Virus record (IMG/VR): IMGVR_UViG_3300048586_000216
Location: 1-21,323 of that record
Length of the DNA stretch: 21,323 nt
Origin: a virus
Direction: 5' to 3' (one strand)
The notes under the pieces were generated by a model. It searched no databases. It was not told where the DNA came from and saw only the letters and a list, made by a program, of their open reading frames with translations. This document shows positions 7,583 through 14,160 of the stretch, one piece after another (positions within the stretch are counted from its first letter, which is position 1; every line of letters begins with the position of its first letter). The position numbers were made by a program, and so were the translations under genes.

Positions 7583-7917
7583 TGCTTAAGGAATTTTCAT
7601 CGCTTCGCATGATGCAAGGGCCCGGCGATGCCGCGGGGCTTGATCTTATGCAAAGGCAGCTTCAAACCTGCCTCAAGGATCTTTACGGCGTTGAGATCAC
7701 AAAGGGGCGGCTTGTCGAGGTTACTTTTCCATCCTTTGCCAATAACGATATCTCCGTGAAGCACGGTCTGGGGCGGGTGCCTACGGGCTTTGTTACTGTG
7801 CAGATATCGACGGCGGCGATCATCTATAACTCGTCGACAGTCGCCGCGGCGCCCAAGGATGAGATTATTCTGAGGGCGAATGTTGGCGACGTAATTACAA
7901 AACTATGGATTTTCTGA
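7582..7917 (+). CDS. Small beta-rich neck or tail protein
   Basis: A 111-residue protein with a helical N-terminus (LDLMQRQLQTCLKDLYGVE) and a beta-sandwich-like rest. The signature ISVKHGLGRVPTGFVTVQ, a mid-strand with VYNS-like IIYNSS, and the hydrophobic end ITKLWIF form a pattern I have seen repeatedly in small phage structural proteins (HGLGRxPxG followed by an LWxF ending). It is coupled to the adaptor gene by a TAATG overlap, and its stop overlaps the ribosome-binding site of the nozzle-like gene, so all three are probably made together. A neck or tail-attachment role is inferred from context only. Confidence 0.6.
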   Translation: MLKEFSSLRMMQGPGDAAGLDLMQRQLQTCLKDLYGVEITKGRLVEVTFPSFANNDISVKHGLGRVPTGFVTVQISTAAIIYNSSTVAAAPKDEIILRANVGDVITKLWIF

Positions 7918-7920
7918 GGG
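7916..7920 (+). promoter_or_regulatory. Ribosome-binding site GAGGG deciding the start of the nozzle-like gene
   Basis: GAGGG overlaps the TGA stop of the preceding gene and lies 7 nt before ATG 7928. The in-frame GTG at 7922 is only 1 nt away, too close to be used, so 7928 is chosen as the start. Confidence 0.75.
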
Positions 7921-7927
7921 TGTGATC

Positions 7928-10873
7928 ATGGTCCTCGCAAAACAGCCTTTCACGCTCCCGCTTGCTCAGGGGATGAACCAGAAGAAAAATCCGAAGGTCC
8001 TGACGGGCGGCGTAACGCTTGTTGAGAATGGAGTCCATAGAAAGGATGAGGAGCTTAAAAAACGCTTTGGATGGACTTCCCTTGCGCGAACAAAATCAGA
8101 CTCCTCATCCATCACGGCGGCCGATGCCATGGCCACATACGAGAGCGAGCTGCTTATCTGGAGTCAGAACCGGATCCTTACATGGTCTGAGGCTCAGGAT
8201 AAATGGTATGACCGCGGCGCTGCATATTCGACCGCCGTCTCCACAAGGCCCATCAACGCCTCGGCGACTTCCTATAACGTTTCTGACAGCGTTTATGCCA
8301 GTGGCGCTGTTCTTGTCTGCTATGAGATCTCGATTGAAACGCGCTATCAGATTTATGACTACGTGACCGGCGCTGTTTTAAAGTCGGAAACCCAGGTGGA
8401 GCCTGCGGCGATCTCGGTTTCCCCGAAGTGCGTGAGCATTGGCGGGCTCTTTTTTGTGATCTATGCGGGATCAACAAACGTCATTAAGGGCGTGATTATC
8501 AATCCTGCGACGGGAGCGGTTACATCGACTGTAACGCTTGCCACGGACTGCTTTGCAAATAACAGCTTTGATGCCATCGCGGTCGACTCGGCGACGATCA
8601 TGCTCGTCTATTCGTCGACCACAACAACAATCGAAATCAAATATCTGAATACGGCGCTTGGGCAAAAGGGCGGATCATACACGGACTCATCGACCTCGGC
8701 CGCCTCCTCAATCCCGCGGCTCATCCCGCTTTCATCCTCGCGCGTTCTTCTCGCCTACAAGGGCTCATCCAACATCATGGCCCGGGTTATCAGCTCGACG
8801 GGCTCGGTGGGCTCTCAGCTCGATACGGGGCTCACAGGAACGAATGCGACGCAAATCTCGGGACACCTGGCAGGAACCGATGGCCGCGTCTATGTGCAGT
8901 ATACGAGCTCGCCGGAAACGAATAACCACGTCTATAAAATCGACGTATCGACATCGGGGGGAGCCCATACCTCGGCCCTGTTCCTTCGCTCGGTAGGGCT
9001 TGCCACACGCGGCTTTGTACATAACGGCCAGGGCTTTGTTGGTATCTTTCATAAGTCGGATTTGCAGTCGACGTTTTTCATTGCCGACGATGATGGCGTA
9101 ATCGTTTCAAGGCATCAGCCAGGGACCGGAGGCTCGGGAGCCTATCAGAACTGCGTAAGTAATGTCTGGTCAGCAGTGAGCGCAAAGTATGAGTTTTCCA
9201 TTACATACAAAACGCGCGTGATCTCGGAAACCGATACCGGGGCGCTTTATAACTTTTCGGGCGGGGCGCCTTCGTCCGCAAACCTTTTCAGTACGCTCAA
9301 TGTGGCCGTTACCTCGCTTGACTTTCAAAGCAATTCCAACTTTTCTGCGGCCGAGCTCGGAGGAACGCTTCTCATCGTCGGCGGCGTTCTTTCCATGTAC
9401 GACGGGCTTTCCATGGTTGAGCATGGATTTTTCCTATATCCCGAGGGACTCAGCGCAACATCGGCCGCGGCGGGATCGGTTGAGAACGGGACCTATCTTA
9501 TTTGCGCGTGCTATGAATGGACGGACGCCAAGGGGAATATCCATCGGTCAGCGCCTTCCATTCCCTTGAGCCATACGGTCGCCGCGGGCCCCAAGACAAT
9601 TGCCGTTGTTGTTCCAACGCTAAGGCTCACGGAAAAGAAAACGCCAAGGACCGAGGCAAGGATCGTTCTTTATCGAACGATGAAAAATCAGACCGGCCCA
9701 TTTTATCGCGTAACCTCCATCTCGTCTCCGACCTCAAACTCAGTCACCTCAGACACTGTAACGATCAATGATTCGGTGGCTGACAGCTCTCTCACCGGGC
9801 GCGAGTATCTTTATACGACGGGCGGGATCCTCGATAACGCGGCCGCCCTTCCGGCGAAATACATCAAAGTCTGGCGCGGGCGCGTGGTCCTTGCAGGAGG
9901 CGAGGAAAACGTCATTCAGTATTCAAAGCCTTGGCAGAAGGGCGGTCCCGTTGAGTTTGCGGCTGAAAATACGCTTGAGATCGAATCCGACGGCGGGGAG
10001 CCTACGGGGCTCGACATTCTTGATGAGCGTCTTGTCCTCTTCAAGGAGCAATCCGCCTATCTCACATATGGCGAAGGTCCGGATGCTTCTGGGCTGGGAG
10101 GCGCTTTTTCTCCACTCACACGCATCTCCACTTGCGATGTGGGATGCATCGACCAGCAGTCGACTGCTTCTCTGCCAGGGGCCATTATTTTCAAGTCCTC
10201 CAAGGGCTACTATCTCCTTGGGAGTGACCTCACGGCGTCCTACATCGGCGATGCGGTCGAGGACTATAACAGTCTTTCCGTTACGTCGGCGACGCTCTTT
10301 TCCGAGGAAAATGAGGTCCGAATAACAAACTCAGACGGCGTGGCCCTGGTCTTTAACTACTACTTTAGAAAGTGGTCGGTCTTTACAAACCATGAGGCGG
10401 TCGATGCCCTTCGCTGGCGCGGGGGCTTTGTGCATCTTAAGTCTGACGGGAAAGTCTGCGTGGAAACAGAGGACAGCTTCCGCGATGATGGCGTGAATTA
10501 CGATCAGGCAATCGTGACTGGATGGCAAAGCTTTGGCGATATCGCTGGCTTTCAAAGGATCTACCGGGCCCAGATTGTGGGCGAGTATGTTTCCCCTGTA
10601 AGCCTTTCCCTAAGGGCCGCATATGATTTTGATAACGATTGGATTGACCTTGGATCACTCGCTCTTTCGGCAGAGGGCTACCGCTGGCAGTTTCATATGA
10701 AGCGGCAAAAATGCGAGAGCATGCGCTTTAAGATCACGGCGGCCGTGAGCGAACTTGTCCTATCAGGGGAAGGCGTAAGGCTTACGGCGATGGGCTTACT
10801 ATTCGGAATAAAAATGCCTCTCAGCAAAATTCCATCCAGTGCAAAAGCGGGACTTACAACCATCACACCATAA
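7928..10873 (+). CDS. Large beta-rich tail nozzle-like / stabilisation protein
   Basis: A 981-residue protein, almost entirely Ser/Thr/Gly/Val-rich beta structure. The N-terminus (PLAQGMNQKKNPKVL, VENGVHRKDEELKKRFGW) matches the opening of a phage tail-protein family I recognise, in which a GLxxKxxPKxL stretch is followed by a KRxGW motif. Central repeated strands suggest a beta-propeller. Later segments include RGRVVLAGGEENVIQYSKPW and YLTYGEGPDASGLG, also typical of this family. In podoviruses, proteins of this kind (compare T7 gp12 or P22 gp10) form the nozzle below the adaptor. Its position right after the adaptor fits, and no tail tube gene is present. The nozzle call is inference from pattern and context; an equally large tail hub is the main alternative. 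Confidence 0.68.
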   Translation: MVLAKQPFTLPLAQGMNQKKNPKVLTGGVTLVENGVHRKDEELKKRFGWTSLARTKSDSSSITAADAMATYESELLIWSQNRILTWSEAQDKWYDRGAAYSTAVSTRPINASATSYNVSDSVYASGAVLVCYEISIETRYQIYDYVTGAVLKSETQVEPAAISVSPKCVSIGGLFFVIYAGSTNVIKGVIINPATGAVTSTVTLATDCFANNSFDAIAVDSATIMLVYSSTTTTIEIKYLNTALGQKGGSYTDSSTSAASSIPRLIPLSSSRVLLAYKGSSNIMARVISSTGSVGSQLDTGLTGTNATQISGHLAGTDGRVYVQYTSSPETNNHVYKIDVSTSGGAHTSALFLRSVGLATRGFVHNGQGFVGIFHKSDLQSTFFIADDDGVIVSRHQPGTGGSGAYQNCVSNVWSAVSAKYEFSITYKTRVISETDTGALYNFSGGAPSSANLFSTLNVAVTSLDFQSNSNFSAAELGGTLLIVGGVLSMYDGLSMVEHGFFLYPEGLSATSAAAGSVENGTYLICACYEWTDAKGNIHRSAPSIPLSHTVAAGPKTIAVVVPTLRLTEKKTPRTEARIVLYRTMKNQTGPFYRVTSISSPTSNSVTSDTVTINDSVADSSLTGREYLYTTGGILDNAAALPAKYIKVWRGRVVLAGGEENVIQYSKPWQKGGPVEFAAENTLEIESDGGEPTGLDILDERLVLFKEQSAYLTYGEGPDASGLGGAFSPLTRISTCDVGCIDQQSTASLPGAIIFKSSKGYYLLGSDLTASYIGDAVEDYNSLSVTSATLFSEENEVRITNSDGVALVFNYYFRKWSVFTNHEAVDALRWRGGFVHLKSDGKVCVETEDSFRDDGVNYDQAIVTGWQSFGDIAGFQRIYRAQIVGEYVSPVSLSLRAAYDFDNDWIDLGSLALSAEGYRWQFHMKRQKCESMRFKITAAVSELVLSGEGVRLTAMGLLFGIKMPLSKIPSSAKAGLTTITP

Positions 10874-10882
10874 GGGGAGCTC

Positions 10883-12292
10883 ATGGCCTGGTACAACTCA
10901 ACAAAGGACCTTGGGAGATCACTGGGCGTCAATCGAAGCGTTGCCGATCGCTTCGGCGGCGGTGACAAGATGTTTGGCGATCGGAATAATGCGGGCGTGC
11001 TCGGGACCGGTCAATACCGTACGGATCAATACCAGGTCGACGAGTCCGCCTTCGGCGAAAGTCCCGAAGCGAAACAGCGCCAGATCGAATTTGCAAACGC
11101 CCTTCCGGCCGTGATCAATCGTCAGGCTCCGCAGATGAATGAGGCCCAGGCCAACCAATGGCGGGCCCAGCAGAATCAGCTCGCGGGGAATCTTCAGGCA
11201 ACGCTAAGGGGCGAGGGGCCGAGCGTGGCCCAGCTTCAAATGCAGCAGGGCCTCAACCAATCGCTTGGCAATGCGGCATCCATGGCGGCATCGCAAAGAG
11301 GGGTATCCCCTGCAATGGCCATGCGCCTTGCTCAGCAGAATCAGGCTCAGATGGCTCAGAACACGGTCGGGCAAAGCGGAATGCTGAGAGCCCAGGAGCA
11401 GATGGCTGCAAGGGGCGAGCTCGCGGGCCTTGCAAATGCGGCGAGGACTCAGGATCTGAATGTGGCGGCCGCGAATCAGCGCGCGGCCATGGAGCAGGGC
11501 CAGCTGAACGATAATATGGAGCGTTTTTTCCGTGAAGGCCAGATGGGCATGGACGAGAGAAACCGCCAGGCAAAAATCGAACGCGAGCGGATGAAAAGCC
11601 AAAACGCTATGGGAACAAGTCAGGTCAATGCGGGCGCCTATCAGGCTGCAGCGCAAAACAGAGCCGGTATGCTTGGAGGCATTGGAGCCGGTATCGGTGC
11701 GGCCGTTTCGATGTTTTCAGATGAGCGCCTCAAGACTGATATTCAAAAAGTGGATTTTGACAGTCCCGCGAATTGGGGCTTTCAGCCATCCAAGCCCTCC
11801 CCTGCCCCTATGCAGGAAAGCTCCTTTGAGCCGACGCGTGAAGCGGCTTCAAAGGAAAGCACAAAGAAGTTTCTGAATGCGCTGCAAGGCTCACAAAAAG
11901 GCGATGAATCCCCACACAATAAGATGGGGCAAAGCATCGGCATGGGCCTTGCGGCCGCGGCCATGGCGCTGAGTGATAAGAACGCGAAGACCGGCGCGAA
12001 GAAAGGAAATAGCGAGGTCCAGAGTTTTCTGGATGCAATAGATGCCTACACCTATCGCTATAAGGATCCCGCATACGGCGAAGGGAAACAGCTGAGCCCC
12101 ATGGCTCAGGACCTTGAGAAGACTCCAATCGGAAAAGAGCTTGTGGTCGATACGCCCGAAGGAAAGATGATCGACTATGGAAAAGCGGGCGGCGTGATGA
12201 TGGCATCGCAGGCCATGCTCAATGATCGACTGAGGGAGCTTGAAAAGGAGATGGCTCAGTTCTTTAAAGCGAAGGGTAATAAAAATGGCTGA
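10883..12292 (+). CDS. Helical virion protein with a C-terminal S74-type (intramolecular chaperone) domain
   Basis: A 469-residue protein. Residues about 75-265 are Gln/Ala/Met-rich helix, including MAASQRGVSPAMAMRLAQQN and AQEQMAARGELAGLANAART, a pattern I know from phage virion proteins in this position. The C-terminus resembles S74 chaperone domains, which trimerise an appendage and then cut themselves off: FLDAIDAYTYRYKDPAYGEG, MAQDLEKTPIGKELVVDT and EGKMIDYGKAGG, then a terminal helix. Two candidate Ser-Lys motifs occur, SDERLK (279-284) and SDKNAK (364-369), each after a Gly/Ala-rich helix. GGGGAG fits the ATG at 10883. The gene ends by overlapping the next one by 8 nt. The role may be a tail appendage or an ejected protein; self-cleavage is inferred, not shown. 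Confidence 0.65.
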   Translation: MAWYNSTKDLGRSLGVNRSVADRFGGGDKMFGDRNNAGVLGTGQYRTDQYQVDESAFGESPEAKQRQIEFANALPAVINRQAPQMNEAQANQWRAQQNQLAGNLQATLRGEGPSVAQLQMQQGLNQSLGNAASMAASQRGVSPAMAMRLAQQNQAQMAQNTVGQSGMLRAQEQMAARGELAGLANAARTQDLNVAAANQRAAMEQGQLNDNMERFFREGQMGMDERNRQAKIERERMKSQNAMGTSQVNAGAYQAAAQNRAGMLGGIGAGIGAAVSMFSDERLKTDIQKVDFDSPANWGFQPSKPSPAPMQESSFEPTREAASKESTKKFLNALQGSQKGDESPHNKMGQSIGMGLAAAAMALSDKNAKTGAKKGNSEVQSFLDAIDAYTYRYKDPAYGEGKQLSPMAQDLEKTPIGKELVVDTPEGKMIDYGKAGGVMMASQAMLNDRLRELEKEMAQFFKAKGNKNG

Positions 12293-13811
12293 GAAAAAAA
12301 GAACTGAGGATGAGCTTCAAAAGGACTTTGTAAACGCTCTGATCGGTGCCGGTCAGGGAGCGACGCTTGATTTTGGCGATGAGCTTTACGGAGCAGGCGG
12401 CGGGCTGGAGGCCCTCATGCATGGCCAGGATCCAAGGCAGGGATACATGGACGCGCGTGATGAGGCGAGGGCCAGGATCAAACAGGCTGAGACAGAATCC
12501 CCGAACGCTTTTATGGCGGGCGAGATCGGGAGCGCATTCATTCCGGGGCTCGGTGCGGCGGGCGCGGTTTCCAAGGCATCGAAACTGAAAAAGGCCCTGC
12601 AAATGGCTGTCATGGGCGGCGCAGGAGGGCTCGGCCGATCCGAGGCGGATGATGCCGGTGAGATGGCAAAGGATACTCTTTCATCTGCGGCGCTGAGCGC
12701 CGGGACCGGCGTAGGCATGGATCAGGTAATGCGCCGGATCGGGGATGTGATCGACTTTAAGAAGATGAGGGATAAGCTCAGAAAGGAAAGGCTTGAAAAG
12801 CCAGACGGTGAGACTGGATATCCTGCATATCCTGGACATCATGGCCGCAGGACATCAGAGACAATCCAGGAGCTTCAGAAATGGAAAAAGAATAGATATT
12901 CCGATGAGGAACGTTTCCAGCATGGGAGGGAGGAAATAGAGCTTTCAAAGCTTCATCCCGAGGATAAAAAAGCGGCCCTTTTGGAGTTCGATGAAAAGCA
13001 TAGGCGCACTCCGTCGGTTGAGGAATATACGCCCGAGAATGCTTTGGAGCGTGTGAAGTCCAGGCTGGATGTTGAGACTAAGGATTCTCCGACGACGAGA
13101 CTTATAAGCAAAGTTGAAAGTGAAGGTGCTGATGAGCCTTATGTCGGCCGTGATTATCATGCGGTGATCGCACTCGAAAACCCAAGGAACCGCGACGTAT
13201 CCCAGCCTTTGCCGGTCCCTCCATCCAAGGTCGGGGATCTCAAGGGTGTTCTTGGTAAGGGCGTTCTTACAGGGGATTCGGATCCTTTTGCTTGGGTCGA
13301 TGCAAAATATGGAGTGAGCAGGGCCCTCCTTGAGCGTGAAAAGGAAAAGCCTCTCAAGATTTTTACGCGTTCCGACCTTATCGGGCATGATGATTATCTT
13401 GAGAAGATCGGCAAAAAACATGAAGTGAATATGGTGTTCTCGACTCCGAATAAGAGTGTAGGTCGAATGATCGAGCCAGGGGCACCGAGCCTTGCCCGCC
13501 GCATTACAGCTGCAAACAAGCTTGCTGAGAATGGCGTCAACGTGAAGTTTCATTATCAGATGTTTGATAATAAAAAAATGCCAGCGTCATGGGCCCAGTT
13601 CCAGCCATCTGAGGTCGAGGTCTTAAGGGAGCTTCGGGAAATGGGGCTTAACCCTTCCATAAAGCTTACCGTCGAGAAGACTCCGATCAAAGATAAAAAC
13701 ATGAAAGAGATGCTGAACGTGCTCGGGCTTGAAATGGATCCGAAGATGGCCGCGAAGGAAAGAGCACTGGATAAGGCCCGCGGACGCACGAAAAAAAAGG
13801 ATGAGGAATAA
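12285..13811 (+). CDS. Virion-type protein with an ejection-like N-terminus and a cysteine-free radical-SAM-like C-terminal region
   Basis: A 508-residue protein; ATG 12285 overlaps the previous gene by 8 nt. Residues 15-150 resemble the N-terminal module of phage internal proteins: GAGQGATLDFGDELYGAGGG (21-40), a Gly/Ala-rich hydrophobic run, GLGRSEADD (115-123), then a second Gly/Ala segment. Residues 160-315 are charged and unassigned. Residues 323-430 read like the second half of a spore-photoproduct-lyase-like radical SAM barrel: TGDSDPF (329-335), PLKIFTRSDLI (356-366), EPGAPSLARR (397-406), then KLAENGVNVKFHYQ. The defining CxxxCxxC cluster motif is absent, and the whole protein has no cysteine. 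It cannot be a normal [4Fe-4S] enzyme. It may be a repurposed fold or a remnant. Its lysine-rich tail could bind nucleic acid. The similarity is my reading by eye. Confidence 0.55.
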   Translation: MAEKKRTEDELQKDFVNALIGAGQGATLDFGDELYGAGGGLEALMHGQDPRQGYMDARDEARARIKQAETESPNAFMAGEIGSAFIPGLGAAGAVSKASKLKKALQMAVMGGAGGLGRSEADDAGEMAKDTLSSAALSAGTGVGMDQVMRRIGDVIDFKKMRDKLRKERLEKPDGETGYPAYPGHHGRRTSETIQELQKWKKNRYSDEERFQHGREEIELSKLHPEDKKAALLEFDEKHRRTPSVEEYTPENALERVKSRLDVETKDSPTTRLISKVESEGADEPYVGRDYHAVIALENPRNRDVSQPLPVPPSKVGDLKGVLGKGVLTGDSDPFAWVDAKYGVSRALLEREKEKPLKIFTRSDLIGHDDYLEKIGKKHEVNMVFSTPNKSVGRMIEPGAPSLARRITAANKLAENGVNVKFHYQMFDNKKMPASWAQFQPSEVEVLRELREMGLNPSIKLTVEKTPIKDKNMKEMLNVLGLEMDPKMAAKERALDKARGRTKKKDEE

Positions 13812-13813
13812 TC

Positions 13814-14158
13814 ATGGCCAAAAACATCGTTAAAGCATTCAAGATTCTGGACGGCGGGGATATGTCGGGCAATCTCGTATCGAGCAGCATTCCCTGCGAA
13901 CGCCTTGACAATATAGCGATCCAGCTTCAATGGACGGGAACGCCAGTGGGTGATTTTTTCGTCGACGCAAGGATTGATGAGGATGCTCCATGGACCGAGC
14001 TGGATCTGGATCCGGCAGTGGTCGCATCGGGAGCCGCATCGGACTGGATCATGAGCTTTGGCCAGACGCCTTATTCTGAGCTGCGTTTGAGATATCAAAG
14101 TTCCAGCGGATCAGGAGCACTTACGGCGTGGGCACGCGCCAAGCAGATTGGGGGCTAA
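13814..14158 (+). CDS. Small beta-sandwich protein upstream of the tail fibre
   Basis: A 114-residue protein with regular beta-strands: ERLDNIAIQLQWTGTPVGDF, then WTELDLDPAVV, SELRLRYQSSSGSGAL and a final strand. This layout (LDNIxIQLxxTGTPxGxF, then an SGTG-type turn) is familiar to me from small phage structural proteins, often near fibre genes. It ends 2 nt before the fibre ATG and starts 2 nt after the preceding stop, so it is co-translated with both. It resembles the protein encoded just after the fibre (17456-17791), which suggests an ancient duplication. Possible roles are fibre attachment, fibre chaperone or a minor tail protein. No catalytic motif is seen. Confidence 0.62.
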   Translation: MAKNIVKAFKILDGGDMSGNLVSSSIPCERLDNIAIQLQWTGTPVGDFFVDARIDEDAPWTELDLDPAVVASGAASDWIMSFGQTPYSELRLRYQSSSGSGALTAWARAKQIGG

Positions 14159-14160
14159 TC

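Noticed and set aside
7928-10873. Calling the 981-residue protein a tape measure
   Set aside because: It is beta-rich with Ser/Thr/Gly-rich strands, not a long hydrophobic helical protein, and no tail tube or chaperone frameshift gene precedes it.
11158-11514. A 118-codon + strand frame rich in Gly, Ala and Glu inside the S74-type gene
   Set aside because: Low-complexity alternate-frame reading of a Gln/Ala-rich helical gene.
12240-12284. A 15-residue N-terminal extension (MKRRWLSSLK...) of the 12285 gene
   Set aside because: It would overlap the previous gene by 53 nt without a good ribosome-binding site, whereas ATG 12285 gives a short 8-nt overlap and a Met-Ala start like many neighbours.
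12945-13553. A 202-codon - strand frame opposite the radical-SAM-like gene
   Set aside because: It is fully antisense to a coding gene with good start context, has no ribosome-binding site of note, and its protein looks like a reverse translation shadow.
12285-13811. Calling this gene an active radical SAM enzyme or spore photoproduct lyase
   Set aside because: The cluster-binding CxxxCxxC is absent and the protein has no cysteine, so only resemblance of part of the fold is claimed.
13556-14098. A 180-codon - strand frame crossing two + strand genes
   Set aside because: It spans the junction of two co-directional genes and has no protein features; a shadow frame.
14128-14160. GTG 14128 as the tail-fibre start
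   Set aside because: It lies inside the preceding gene; ATG 14161 follows that gene's stop by 2 nt with a G-rich site upstream and the same ATCATGGC context seen at 13814 and 6086.
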